Position numbers and translations under genes: made by a program | In this document: positions 37,307 through 46,030 of the stretch, one piece after another | Numbering within the stretch: position 1 is the first letter of the stretch | Layout of the letters: each line of letters begins with the position of its first letter | The notes under the pieces: model-generated | What the model was told of the DNA's origin: nothing | The model's database searches: none | What the model saw: the letters and a program-made list of their open reading frames with translations, nothing else | Assembly (NCBI RefSeq): GCF_027947575.1 | Contig: NZ_CP116256.1 | Location: 1,054,001 to 1,118,000 of the forward strand | Origin: Streptomyces rubrogriseus | GTDB lineage: Bacteria; Actinomycetota; Actinomycetes; Streptomycetales; Streptomycetaceae | Direction: 5' to 3' | Length of the DNA: 64,000 bases

Positions 37307-37344
37307 CGTCAGCCGGTGACCTTCGTGAAGGTCACCGGCTGACG
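37307..37344 (-). terminator. Terminator of tRNA-His
   Basis: An 18-bp perfect inverted repeat (arms 37307-37324 and 37327-37344, loop of two bases) containing GTCAGCCGGTGACC lies 6 bp beyond the tRNA 3' end. Confidence 0.8.
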
Positions 37345-37350
37345 GATCAG

Positions 37351-37424
37351 GGTGAGTGACGGGACTTGAACCCGCGGCATCCTGGACCACAACCAGGTGC
37401 TCTACCAGCTGAGCTACACCCACC
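37351..37424 (-). tRNA. tRNA-His (anticodon GTG)
   Basis: On the minus strand the acceptor GTGGGTG pairs with CACTCAC, and the anticodon arm CCTGG-TTGTGGT-CCAGG gives GTG. The T-arm is GGGTTCAAGTCCC. A G at position -1 opposite discriminator C is encoded, the identity mark of tRNA-His. CCA is not encoded. Confidence 0.97.
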
Positions 37425-37544
37425 AAGGCCGGTGCTCGAATCCCGCGTGGCGGGTTTCCCGACCGGCTGAGAAAAAGTGTACAGGGTCCGAAGGGGTGCT
37501 CGCGCCCGGCTTTCCGGACGTCGCCAGCCGGCGGGCCCGCGCCC

Positions 37545-38147
37545 CTAACCGGCGGATACGACGTGCTTCGCGGCGATCGCCCGGGCCGTGTCGGAGTCGG
37601 GGCCGGGCTGCGGGACGAAGACCGCCTCCCGGTAGTAGCGCAGTTCGGCGATGGACTCGCGGATGTCGGCCAGCGCCCGGTGGTTGCCGTTCTTCTCGGG
37701 GCTGTTGAAGTACGCCCGCGGATACCAGCGGCGGGCCAGCTCCTTGATCGAGGAGACGTCGACGATCCGGTAGTGGAGGTAGCCCTCCAGCGTCGCCATG
37801 TCCCGCAGCAGGAAGCCGCGGTCGGTGCCGACCGAGTTGCCGCACAGCGGCGCCTTGCCCGGCTCCTTCACGTGCTCCCGCACATAGGCCAGGACCTGCG
37901 CCTCGGCGTCCGCCAGGGTCGTGCCGCCGTCCAGCTCGGCGAGCAGCCCGGACGCGGTGTGCATCTCGCGCACCACCTCCGGCATCGTCTCCAGGGCCCG
38001 GTCCGGCGGGCGGATGACGATGTCGACGCCCTCGCCGAGGATGTTCAGCTCGGAGTCGGTGACGAGGGCGGCAACCTCGATGAGCGCGTCGTCGGACAGC
38101 GAGAGGCCGGTCATCTCGCAGTCGATCCACACCATGCGATCGTTCAT
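37545..38147 (-). CDS. orn: Oligoribonuclease (Orn)
   Basis: 200 aa 3'-5' exoribonuclease of the DEDD family that finishes RNA decay and degrades pGpG, the breakdown product of c-di-GMP. Metal ligands lie in [20 protein letters not shown] and [10 protein letters not shown]. The start at 38147 is favoured because it matches the conserved opening [14 protein letters not shown]. Known streptomycete mutants grow slowly and fail to sporulate. It lies upstream of tRNA-His and downstream of adpA, all on the minus strand. Confidence 0.97.
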   Translation of the reverse strand: MNDRMVWIDCEMTGLSLSDDALIEVAALVTDSELNILGEGVDIVIRPPDRALETMPEVVREMHTASGLLAELDGGTTLADAEAQVLAYVREHVKEPGKAPLCGNSVGTDRGFLLRDMATLEGYLHYRIVDVSSIKELARRWYPRAYFNSPEKNGNHRALADIRESIAELRYYREAVFVPQPGPDSDTARAIAAKHVVSAG

Positions 38148-38260
38148 GCGGGCCACTTTACGGTGGGTGCCTGTTTATCGGGCCCCCGGCGTCGGTGCGG
38201 GCGTCACGGGGGCTGCCGCCCCCGAACCCCCGCTCCGGCCCTGAACGGGCCTCGTCCTCA

Positions 38261-38383
38261 AACGCCGGACGGGCTGAGTTGCCCTGCCCGGCATCGGACG
38301 GGAACGCCGAAGGGGCTGAGTGTGCCCCGCCCGGTACCGGACGTGAACGCCGGACGGGCCGAGTGTGCCCGTCCGGCGTTCAA
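38261..38383. repeat. Three ~42-bp tandem repeats ending in a perfect hairpin
   Basis: Units starting AACGCC begin at 38261, 38303 and 38346 and share CGGACGGGCTGAGTGTGCCC with small changes. The last unit forms a perfect 14-bp stem, AACGCCGGACGGGC / GCCCGTCCGGCGTT, around loop CGAGTGT (38346-38380), just after the adpA stop. It probably serves as the adpA terminator; the earlier copies look like duplicated relics. Confidence 0.75.
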
Positions 38384-38401
38384 GGGAGCCGTCTGCTCAC
38401 C

Positions 38402-39592
38402 TCACGGCGCGCTGCGCTGGCCCGGCACGCTCGCCGCGCCCGCCGGCATCGGGGTGGCGGTGCGGCGGGTCTGGAACGGGACCGCGTTCTCCGGGGCGAG
38501 GGCGGCCGGCGGGTCGGACGGGGGCAGCGGACGGGAGGCGGCCGCGGTGTCCGGGTCCGGCTGGCGGTCGCCCTGGGGACGGCGCGCCCGGTAGGCCGCC
38601 CGGTAGGCGGCCGGGGACGAGCCCAGCTGGCGGCGGAAGTGGCCGCGCAGGGCCACCGGGGAGCGGAAGCCGCAGCGCCCGGCGACCTCGTCCACCGAGT
38701 AGTCCGACGTCTCCAGCAGCCGCTGCGCCTGGAGCACCCGCTGGGTGATCAGCCACTGGAGCGGGGCGCTGCCCGTCAGCGAGCGGAACCGGCGGTCGAA
38801 GGTGCGGCGGCTCATGTAGGCGCGCGCGGCCAGCGTCTCCACGTCGAACTGCTCGTGGAGGTGCTCCAGCGCCCAGGCGACGACCTCGGCGAGCGGGTCG
38901 GCGCCGATCTCCTCCGGTAAAGACCTGTCGAGGTAGCGCTCCTGGCCGCCGCTGCGGCGCGGGGGGACCACCAGTCGGCGGGCCAGCGCGCCGGCCGCCT
39001 CGTTGCCGTGGTCCGTGCGCACGATGTGCAGGCACAGGTCGATCCCGGCCGCGGTGCCCGCGGACGTCAGCACGTCGCCGTCGTCCACGAAGAGCTCGCG
39101 CGGGTCGACGTGCACCGACGGATAGCGCTTGGCCAGCGTCGGCGCGTACATCCAGTGCGTGGTGGCGGGGCGGCCGTCCAGCAGGCCGGCCGCCGCGAGG
39201 ACGAAGGCGCCCGTGCACAGTCCGACTATGCGCGCCCCCTCCTCGTGCGCCCTGCGCAGTGCGTCGAGTGCCTCCTCCGGCGGCGGCGAGGTGATCGACC
39301 GCCAGGCCGGCACGACGACCGTGCCCGCGCGCGAGATCGCCTCCAGCCCCTGCGGCGCGGTGAGTTCCAGGCCGCCCGTGGTCCGCAGCGGGCCGTCCTC
39401 GCCGGCGCACACCAGCAGCCGGTAACGCGGCACGCCGGCGTCCTGGCGGTCGATCCCGAACACCGACAGCGGTATGGAACTCTCGAAGATGGGGCCGCCG
39501 CTGAACAGCAGCACCGCGACGATCTCCTTGCGGCGGCGCCCGGACAGCTTCCGGGCCGCGGCTTCCGGCGCGGCGGTGGAGTCGTGGCTCAT
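38402..39592 (-). CDS. adpA: AdpA, AraC-family master regulator of development
   Basis: 396 aa. The N-terminal DJ-1/PfpI-like dimerisation domain (~20-190) contains VGLCTGAFVLAAAG. The C-terminal AraC DNA-binding domain (~235-335) has LAARAYMSRRTFDRRFRS and VDEVAGRCGFRSPVALRGHFRR. Codon 225 (38918-38920) is TTA, between the domains in YLDRSLPEE. TTA is read only by the bldA tRNA, so translation is developmentally gated. AdpA activates many secondary-metabolite, protease and aerial-growth genes. Its long upstream region suggests complex control. Confidence 0.97.
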   Translation of the reverse strand: MSHDSTAAPEAAARKLSGRRRKEIVAVLLFSGGPIFESSIPLSVFGIDRQDAGVPRYRLLVCAGEDGPLRTTGGLELTAPQGLEAISRAGTVVVPAWRSITSPPPEEALDALRRAHEEGARIVGLCTGAFVLAAAGLLDGRPATTHWMYAPTLAKRYPSVHVDPRELFVDDGDVLTSAGTAAGIDLCLHIVRTDHGNEAAGALARRLVVPPRRSGGQERYLDRSLPEEIGADPLAEVVAWALEHLHEQFDVETLAARAYMSRRTFDRRFRSLTGSAPLQWLITQRVLQAQRLLETSDYSVDEVAGRCGFRSPVALRGHFRRQLGSSPAAYRAAYRARRPQGDRQPDPDTAAASRPLPPSDPPAALAPENAVPFQTRRTATPMPAGAASVPGQRSAP

Positions 39593-39978
39593 ACTGCTAA
39601 GCCCCCCTCGGTGGTCGCGGCGCCCTTCACCCTTCGGGTCTGTCGCTCCAACACGTTTCCCCTCGGTCCTGCACGAGTCCCCCGCCGTAGACGGTCAAGA
39701 TCGAATCTACTGTGTCCCGCCGAGCCGAGGTGGCCGGTTCGGCACTTGGGACATTGTCGACATGGCAACTTGGCGTGAAGCAGTCGATCACGAAGCGTTG
39801 CACTCCCGGGCGCCCCAGGGAAGTGCGCCTTGTGTCAGTGGCCAATCCCCGTAGGGTGCGAGGGGGGCCCAAGACCCTTTCCGTGCAGGTGGAACGGGGG
39901 TTTGGGGGTGGTGAGGGGCGTGGATGCGCCACCTGCGGAAGTTGGCTGAAAAGAAGCGGAACTGTGCGCGGAAACCGG
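39593..39978 (-). promoter_or_regulatory. adpA: Long upstream region of adpA
   Basis: 386 bp without a convincing gene. TGGCCGGTTC at 39731-39740 fits the AdpA-binding consensus TGGCSNGWWY, so autoregulation is plausible, as known for other streptomycetes. The part near 39860-39930 is G-rich on the plus strand (AACGGGGGTTTGGGGGTGG). Transcription starts cannot be fixed by eye. Confidence 0.55.
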
Positions 39979-40278
39979 TCAGTCGACCGGTGCTTTTTCC
40001 CCAGCGTGCCGCCCGCCCCTGCGTGCCTGCCGCCCGCGTCCGCGCGCCCGCTGCCGGGCCGCCACCCGCTCGGAACGCCGCAGCAGCAGACGGCAGGCGG
40101 CGGTGACGGCGGCCAGGCCGAAGGCCGTGCCGGCGGCGCCCGCGAGGGAGGCGCCGTACCAGAGGAGCGCCACCGGGACGAGGAAGCAGCTGAACGCCGC
40201 CCAGCGGACGAGATCGGTGACGCCGTCCCGGTCGGGTGCGCCGGACGTCGGGTCGGCGGGACGGTGCGGTCCTGACAC
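39979..40278 (-). CDS. Small membrane protein, 99 aa
   Basis: GTG 40278 follows GGGAG; an in-frame start 22 codons upstream is less likely. Two adjacent hydrophobic segments (LVRWAAFSCFLVPVALLWYG and GAAGTAFGLAAVTAACRLLL) precede a strongly basic tail rich in Arg and Gly. This two-helix membrane layout is common in actinobacteria. No family recognised. Confidence 0.65.
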   Translation of the reverse strand: MSGPHRPADPTSGAPDRDGVTDLVRWAAFSCFLVPVALLWYGASLAGAAGTAFGLAAVTAACRLLLRRSERVAARQRARGRGRQARRGGRHAGEKAPVD

Positions 40279-40581
40279 GGGTGCTCCCTGGGGTGGCGGC
40301 ACGGGGATCAACGCCCGTGAGCCGCGTCGGTCACGACGGGACACGACCGGTCACGGACAGTTGAATCCTGTGCAAACCGCCTGTACAGAGCAGCAACCAT
40401 TGCGTTACGGGCGCCCTCTCGGGCATGCTCCGGTGAATCCCGCGGGGGACCCCCTGCGAGATCTGGGCGAAGGAGGCGTGCCGCCGTACCCTTGGGGGTA
40501 TGGGGTTGGGAAGACCATTCCCGGACACAGCTCCGCCGCACACTGTTGTCCCCCATAGAGGATAAAAACGCCGAGACAGCC
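40279..40581. promoter_or_regulatory. Divergent promoter region
   Basis: 303 bp between the small membrane protein and the universal stress protein. TTGAAT near 40362 and AT-richer bases near 40560 (GAGGATAAAAACG) are weak promoter-like features. No gene or strong repeat is seen. Confidence 0.35.
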
Positions 40582-41109
40582 ATGGCCGGTCACGAATTCT
40601 TCGAACCCGCGGACCGCAAGCGGCCCGTCGCCGAACCTACGGCGGCCGAGCCCCTGGCGGCCGAAGAGCCACGCCAGTCGTGCGACCCAGCCTTCAAGCA
40701 CGGTGTCGTCGTCGGCTTCGACGGCTCGACGTCCAGCGAGCGCGCCCTCGCCTACGCCATCGGCATGGCCTCGCGGTTGGGCTCCGGCCTGGTCATCGTG
40801 CATGTCGCCAACCGGCTGCCCACCACCGTGTGGGCCGGCTGCGAACCCCCGGTCTTCGTGGACGTGCCCGACCACCGCACCGAGGTGCTCGGTCTGGAGC
40901 TGGCGTGCGCGGACTACCTCGCCGAGGTGTCCTGGATCCTGGTCGAGCGCGGCGGCGACATCTGCCACGAGCTCGAAGAGGTGGGGCGGGAGTACGAGGC
41001 CGACGCCATCGTCGTCGGCTCCAGCCACGGACTGGTCGGCCGCCTCTTCGGCTCCGTCGCGGGCCGCCTCGCCAAGCGTGCGAAGCGGCCCGTGGTCGTC
41101 ATCCCCTGA
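40582..41109 (+). CDS. Universal stress protein (UspA family)
   Basis: 175 aa single-domain Usp. VVVGFDGSTSSERALAYAI starts the fold, and GSSHGLVGRLFGSVAGRL gives the G-2x-G-9x-G-S/T ATP-binding motif, so it is probably an ATP-binding type. About 35 charged, disordered residues come before the fold. Expected role is survival under stress or growth arrest. It converges with glmS, ending 15 bp from it. Confidence 0.93.
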   Translation: MAGHEFFEPADRKRPVAEPTAAEPLAAEEPRQSCDPAFKHGVVVGFDGSTSSERALAYAIGMASRLGSGLVIVHVANRLPTTVWAGCEPPVFVDVPDHRTEVLGLELACADYLAEVSWILVERGGDICHELEEVGREYEADAIVVGSSHGLVGRLFGSVAGRLAKRAKRPVVVIP

Positions 41110-41124
41110 CGTCGCGGGACGGGG

Positions 41125-42942
41125 CTACTCCACCGTCACGGACTTGGCGAGGTTGCGGGGCTTGTCGATGTCCCGGCCCAGGGCCAGGGCCGTGTGGTAC
41201 GCGAGGAGCTGGAGCGGGATGCCCATGAGGATCGGGTCCAGCTCGTCCTCGTTCTTCGGGACGACGATCGTGTGGTCGGCCTTCTCCTGCTCCTGGTGGG
41301 CCACGGCGAGGATCTGACCGCTGCGCGCCTTGATCTCCTCCAGGGCCGCGCGGTTCTTCTCCAGCAGGTCGTCGTCCGGCACGATCGCGACCGTCGGCAG
41401 GGCCGGCTCGATCAGGGCGAGCGGGCCGTGCTTCAGCTCGGAGGCCGGGTAGGCCTCGGCGTGGATGTAGGAGACCTCCTTGAGCTTCAGGGAAGCCTCG
41501 CGGGCGACTGGGTAGCCCCGGACGCGGCCGATGAAGAGCATCGAGCGGGCCTCGGCGTACTGCGCGGCCAGCTGCTTGACGTCCTCCTCCTGCTTCAGCA
41601 TCTCCTCGATCTGCGCGGGCAGCTTGCGCAGCCCCTCGATGATCCGCTTGCCGTCGCGCACGGAGAGGTCGCGGGTGCGGCCCAGGTGCAGGGCGAGCAG
41701 CGCGAAGGCGACGCAGGTGTTGGTGAAGCACTTGGTCGACACCACGCAGACCTCGGGGCCGGCGTGCACGTACATGCCGCCGTCGGCCTCGCGGGCGATC
41801 GCCGAGCCCACGACGTTGACGATGCCGAGGACCCGGGCGCCCTTGCGCTTCAGCTCCTGCACGGCGGCCAGCACGTCGTAGGTCTCGCCGGACTGGGAGA
41901 CGGCGATGTACAGGGTGTCGGGGTCGACGACCGCGTTGCGGTAGCGGAACTCGGAGGCAGGCTCGGCGTCCGCGGGGATGCGGGCCAGCTCCTCGATCAT
42001 CTGGGCGCCGATCTGGCCCGCGTGGTACGAGGTGCCGCAGCCGAGGATCTTCACGCGGCGCACGGCACGCGCGTCGCGGGCGTCCAGGTTGAGGCCGCCG
42101 AGGTGCACGGTGGAGAAGCGGTCGTCGATCCGGCCGCGCAGCACGCGGTCCACGGCCTCGGCCTGCTCGTGGATCTCCTTGTGCATGTAGGTGTCGTGGC
42201 CGCCCATGTCGTAGGAGGCGGCCTCCCACTCCACGGTGGTGGGCTCCGACGTGGTGCGGGTGCCCTCGGTGGTGTAGGTGCGGAAGTCGTCGGCCTTGAG
42301 GGTGGCCATCTCGCCGTCGTCGAGCGTGACTATCTGCCGGGTGTGGGCGACCAGCGCGGCGATGTCCGAGGCGACGAACATCTCCTTCTCGCCGATGCCG
42401 AGGACGACCGGCGAGCCGTTGCGGGCGACGACGATGCGCTCGGGGAAGTCGGCGTGCATCACGGCGATGCCGTACGTGCCCTCGATGACGCGCAGGGTCT
42501 CGCGGACCTTGTCCTCGAGCTTGACGGCCTCGGAGCGGGCGATGAGGTGGACGAGGACCTCGGTGTCGGTCTCGGAGAGGAACTCGACGCCGTCCGCCTC
42601 CAGCTTGCGGCGCAGGTCGGCGGCGTTGTCGATGATGCCGTTGTGGACGACGGCGACCTTGTTGTCGGCCGACATGTGCGGGTGGGCGTTCACGTCGGAG
42701 GGGGCGCCGTGGGTGGCCCAGCGGGTGTGGGCGATGCCGGTGGTGCCCTTGAAGCGCGCCGGGACCTTGGCCTCCAGGTCGCGCACCCGGCCCTTGGCCT
42801 TGACCATCCTGAGGCCGGCCGCCTTCGGGGAGGTCACGACGATGCCCGCCGAGTCGTACCCGCGGTACTCCAGGCGCTGGAGGCCCTCCAGGAGCAGGGG
42901 CGCGACGTCACGCTTGCCGATGTATCCGACGATTCCGCACAT
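41125..42942 (-). CDS. glmS: Glucosamine-6-phosphate synthase (glutamine-dependent)
   Basis: 605 aa. It converts fructose-6-phosphate and glutamine to glucosamine-6-phosphate, the entry to peptidoglycan amino sugars. Cys2 (MCGIVGYIG) is the glutaminase nucleophile. Two SIS domains follow (CGTSYHAGQIGAQMIEELA; VRGYPVAREASLKLKEVSYIHAE), and the sequence ends DKPRNLAKSVTVE, as expected. Streptomyces usually carry two copies; this position corresponds to the one I remember as glmS2. No glmS ribozyme is seen upstream. Confidence 0.96.
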   Translation of the reverse strand: MCGIVGYIGKRDVAPLLLEGLQRLEYRGYDSAGIVVTSPKAAGLRMVKAKGRVRDLEAKVPARFKGTTGIAHTRWATHGAPSDVNAHPHMSADNKVAVVHNGIIDNAADLRRKLEADGVEFLSETDTEVLVHLIARSEAVKLEDKVRETLRVIEGTYGIAVMHADFPERIVVARNGSPVVLGIGEKEMFVASDIAALVAHTRQIVTLDDGEMATLKADDFRTYTTEGTRTTSEPTTVEWEAASYDMGGHDTYMHKEIHEQAEAVDRVLRGRIDDRFSTVHLGGLNLDARDARAVRRVKILGCGTSYHAGQIGAQMIEELARIPADAEPASEFRYRNAVVDPDTLYIAVSQSGETYDVLAAVQELKRKGARVLGIVNVVGSAIAREADGGMYVHAGPEVCVVSTKCFTNTCVAFALLALHLGRTRDLSVRDGKRIIEGLRKLPAQIEEMLKQEEDVKQLAAQYAEARSMLFIGRVRGYPVAREASLKLKEVSYIHAEAYPASELKHGPLALIEPALPTVAIVPDDDLLEKNRAALEEIKARSGQILAVAHQEQEKADHTIVVPKNEDELDPILMGIPLQLLAYHTALALGRDIDKPRNLAKSVTVE

Positions 42943-42993
42943 GTATACGTAAACCTCGTGTCTCTCTTCGGCCTCTCGGCCGTGGCCGGCCTC

Positions 42994-43251
42994 TCAGCCG
43001 TAGACGATGCGGCGCAGCTGACGGAGCGACAGCTCCGGTGGTGCGACCGCCCGGTATTTCAGTTCCGCCTCGATCCGTTCGAAGATCGTCGCGTTCACCA
43101 GGCCCTGGGCCTGGAGCTCGCGGTGGCGGCGACGGACGTACTCCTCGGTCGTCTCGTCGAAGTAGGCGAGCACGTCCTGGACCACGCGCAGCGCCTCGCC
43201 CCGGCTCAGGGGGGTGGACCGCGTCAGATGATCAACGAGTTCGTCGTGCAC
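42994..43251 (-). CDS. Small conserved protein upstream of glmS
   Basis: 85 aa from GTG 43251, which has AGGA 7 bases upstream; a TTG at 43287 would add 12 residues but has no ribosome site and lies 5 bp from a palindrome. Mostly helical and charged, with VRRRHRELQAQGLVNATIFERIEAEL and a C-terminal LSLRQLRRIVYG. No domain recognised. It ends 51 bp before glmS on the same strand, so it is probably cotranscribed. Confidence 0.7.
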   Translation of the reverse strand: MHDELVDHLTRSTPLSRGEALRVVQDVLAYFDETTEEYVRRRHRELQAQGLVNATIFERIEAELKYRAVAPPELSLRQLRRIVYG

Positions 43252-43291
43252 CCGGTAGATCCTGGGGTAAGGGAGACGCTTGTGCAAGAAT

Positions 43292-43311
43292 CCTGCCCGA
43301 TATCGGGCAGG
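43292..43311. promoter_or_regulatory. 20-bp perfect palindrome
   Basis: CCTGCCCGATATCGGGCAGG is self-complementary over all 20 bases with an AT-containing centre (GATATC). It sits between the DUF4429 gene and the small gene leading to glmS. A -35-like TTGCAC lies 5 bp beyond it. It has the look of an operator for a dimeric repressor; I do not know which. Confidence 0.6.
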
Positions 43312-43339
43312 CGTGACGGCTCCAGTGTCACTCCTTGGC

Positions 43340-44233
43340 CTACATCCGCTTCAGTACGGCCTGCTTGGCCAGGGTGAACTCCTCGTCCGTCAGCACCCCG
43401 GAGCGGTGCAGGTCGCCCAGCTCCCGCAGCCGGCGCAGCAGCGCGTCGTGATCGTCCTCGGCGGTCGGTGCGGGTGCGGGCGCGGGTGCGGAGGTCTCGT
43501 CGGCCGCGCGGGCCTCCTCCAGGGCCGCGCGGGCGGCCGGGTGCGGGAGGCGGGCCTGTACGGCCGCGGCCACCAGGGCCATCAGCGGGTCCCGCTTGAA
43601 GCCCCACAGCTCCACCGCGTTGGGGTCGTACTTCGGCGGCACCTTGCCCGGCGCCGCCCGCACGGTGAAGCGCAGGTGGCCGTTCTCCAGGCCGGCCGAC
43701 GGCTGCCACTCCACCGCGACGATGTCCGCGAGGGGCAGGGTGCGCGGACCGGCGGCCGACTTGGCGTCCTCCGCCTGCCACTTCCACTCCAGGCGTACCT
43801 GCTCGCCGTCGAAGTGCGCGATGCCGTCCCCGGCCGACACCGACAGCGGCACCGAGGGCCCCGGCAGCAGGTAGGCGTCCACCGGGCCGGACGGGACCTG
43901 GTCGAGGAGCAGCGCGTTGCGCACCTCGTCCACGAAGTACTCGGCCACCCCGTACCGGTCGGACTCCACGAGGAGCTGGTACGGGTCGTGCGGCTCGGTC
44001 AGCCGGCCGCCCGCCGCGTGCAGCAACGGGTCGGCGCCGTCCCGCAGCCGCAGCCTGAGCCGCCCCGACTTCTTCCCCTGCTCGAACGATATGCCCGCCA
44101 ACGCCGCGAGGGGTACGAGCAGTTCACCCAGTTCCCTGCGGAGCAGACTGACGTTCTTGTCCCGCCCGGGTGTCAACCGCAGGGCGTCGCCGTCGAAGAC
44201 CCACGTACCGTCCTTCTGGATGATTTCCGCCAT
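43340..44233 (-). CDS. DUF4429 protein with C-terminal SHOCT domain
   Basis: 297 aa. Two PH-like DUF4429 halves are visible (opening IIQKDGTWVFDGDALRLTPG and later GIAHFDGEQVRLEWKW). After an Ala/Pro linker comes a SHOCT segment, RRLRELGDLHRSGVLTDEEF with KQAVL. SHOCT regions are oligomerisation modules. Cytoplasmic, function unknown, common in Streptomyces. Confidence 0.88.
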   Translation of the reverse strand: MAEIIQKDGTWVFDGDALRLTPGRDKNVSLLRRELGELLVPLAALAGISFEQGKKSGRLRLRLRDGADPLLHAAGGRLTEPHDPYQLLVESDRYGVAEYFVDEVRNALLLDQVPSGPVDAYLLPGPSVPLSVSAGDGIAHFDGEQVRLEWKWQAEDAKSAAGPRTLPLADIVAVEWQPSAGLENGHLRFTVRAAPGKVPPKYDPNAVELWGFKRDPLMALVAAAVQARLPHPAARAALEEARAADETSAPAPAPAPTAEDDHDALLRRLRELGDLHRSGVLTDEEFTLAKQAVLKRM

Positions 44234-44347
44234 GCGGGGATTGTTTCATCGCGCCCGTGGGCGGTGATGGTGCGGGAGAGTGGTCCCCACCCGTCCCCAA
44301 CCTCCGTCCCCGACCCCCTGATTGCACGCCTCGCGAAGGGAGCGCAC

Positions 44348-45955
44348 GTGAGACCTCATCGACGGCACCACAGAACGACTCCCCGCATGACCCGGCTGCT
44401 GGGATCGCTGCTGCTGGTGGCGGCGGTCGGCGCCATGACCACCGGCGCCGCCCCGGTCCGGAAGACGGCCGCGGAACCGACCCCCCTGGACCGGGTGATC
44501 CCGGCCCCCGCCTCGGTCGACCCCGGCGGCGCCCCGTACCGCATCACCCGCGGCACCCACATCCGCGTGGACGACTCCCGCGAGGCCCGCCGCGTCGGCG
44601 ACTACCTCGCGGACCTGCTGCGGCCCGCCACCGGCTACCGGCTGCCCGTCACCTCCCACGGTCGGGGCGGCATACGACTGCGCCTGGCCGAGGGCCCGTA
44701 CGGCGACGAGGGCTACCGCCTCGACAGCGGACGCGAGGGCGTCACCATCACCGCCCGCAAGGCCGCCGGGCTCTTCCACGGCGTCCAGACGCTGCGTCAG
44801 CTGCTGCCCGCCGCCGTCGAGAAGGACTCCGCGCAGCCCGGCCCCTGGCTGGTCGCGGGCGGCACCATCGAGGACACCCCGCGCTACGCCTGGCGCAGCG
44901 CCATGCTCGACGTCTCCCGGCACTTCTTCGGCGTCGACGAGGTCAAGCGTTACATCGACCGCGTCGCCCTCTACAAGTACAACAAGCTCCACCTGCACCT
45001 GAGCGACGACCAGGGCTGGCGCATCGCCATCGACTCCTGGCCGCGCCTGGCGACCTACGGCGGCTCCACCGAGGTCGGTGGCGGCCCCGGCGGCTACTAC
45101 ACCAAGGCGGACTACACGGAGATCGTCCGCTACGCGGCCTCCCGCCACCTGGAGGTCGTGCCCGAGATCGACATGCCCGGCCACACCAACGCCGCCCTCG
45201 CCTCCTACGCCGAGCTGAACTGCGACGGCGTGGCACCCCCGCTCTACACCGGCACCAAGGTCGGCTTCAGCACGCTGTGCGTGGACAAGGACGTCACCTA
45301 CGACTTCGTGGACGACGTCCTCGGTGAACTCGCCGCGCTCACCCCCGGCCGCTACCTGCACATCGGCGGCGACGAGGCGCACTCCACGCCGCAGGTCGAC
45401 TTCGTGGCGTTCATGAAGCGGGTGCAGCCGGTCGTCGGCAAGTACGGCAAGACGGTCGTCGGCTGGCACCAACTGGCCGGCGCCGAACCGGTCGAGGGCG
45501 CGCTCGTCCAGTACTGGGGCCTGGACCGCACCAGCGACGCCGAGAAGGCCCAGGTCGCCGAGGCCGCCAGGAACGGCACCGGGCTGATCCTCTCCCCGGC
45601 CGACCGGACGTACCTGGACATGAAGTACACCAAGGACACCCCGCTCGGCCTGTCCTGGGCGGGCTACGTCGAGGTGCAGCGGTCCTACGACTGGGACCCG
45701 GCCGCCTATCTGCCGGGCGCCCCGGCCGAGGCCGTCCGCGGGGTCGAGGCCCCGCTGTGGACGGAGACCCTGTCCGACCCGGACCAGCTGGACTTCATGG
45801 CCTTCCCGAGGCTGCCGGGCGTCGCCGAGCTGGGCTGGTCCCCGGCGTCGACGCACGACTGGGACACCTACAAGGTGCGGCTCGCCGAACAGGCACCGCG
45901 CTGGGAGGCGATGGGGATCGACTACTACCACTCGCCGCAGGTGCCCTGGACCTGA
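44348..45955 (+). CDS. Secreted beta-N-acetylhexosaminidase, GH20
   Basis: 535 aa. A basic N-terminus and hydrophobic segment (LLGSLLLVAAVGAM) form the signal peptide. The GH20b domain (~50-165) precedes the catalytic barrel with the Asp342-Glu343 pair in HIGGDEAHS. It removes terminal GlcNAc from chitobiose and glycans, completing chitin breakdown started by chitinases. GTG 44348 with GAAGGGAG upstream. It is close to the well-studied S. plicatus enzyme. Confidence 0.95.
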   Translation: MRPHRRHHRTTPRMTRLLGSLLLVAAVGAMTTGAAPVRKTAAEPTPLDRVIPAPASVDPGGAPYRITRGTHIRVDDSREARRVGDYLADLLRPATGYRLPVTSHGRGGIRLRLAEGPYGDEGYRLDSGREGVTITARKAAGLFHGVQTLRQLLPAAVEKDSAQPGPWLVAGGTIEDTPRYAWRSAMLDVSRHFFGVDEVKRYIDRVALYKYNKLHLHLSDDQGWRIAIDSWPRLATYGGSTEVGGGPGGYYTKADYTEIVRYAASRHLEVVPEIDMPGHTNAALASYAELNCDGVAPPLYTGTKVGFSTLCVDKDVTYDFVDDVLGELAALTPGRYLHIGGDEAHSTPQVDFVAFMKRVQPVVGKYGKTVVGWHQLAGAEPVEGALVQYWGLDRTSDAEKAQVAEAARNGTGLILSPADRTYLDMKYTKDTPLGLSWAGYVEVQRSYDWDPAAYLPGAPAEAVRGVEAPLWTETLSDPDQLDFMAFPRLPGVAELGWSPASTHDWDTYKVRLAEQAPRWEAMGIDYYHSPQVPWT

Positions 45956-45970
45956 CCCGGACGGCACGAC

Positions 45971-46002
45971 GGGCACCCCGGAGGACCGTCTCCGGGGCGC
46001 CC
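45971..46002. terminator. Terminator between hexosaminidase and desD genes
   Basis: GGGC-A-CCCCGGAG pairs with CTCCGGGG-C-GCCC around loop GACCGT, one A-C mismatch. It is placed between convergent genes and can act in both directions. Confidence 0.8.
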
Positions 46003-46030
46003 GCCCGTTCGTGGGGCCGGTGGTCGGTGG

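Noticed and set aside
42943..42993. glmS ribozyme upstream of glmS
   Set aside because: The gap is only 51 bp and shows no ribozyme-like core.
41194..43377. 727-codon open frame opposite glmS
   Set aside because: Antisense to a complete, unmistakable GlmS. The product is Val/Leu/Gly/His-biased without motifs.
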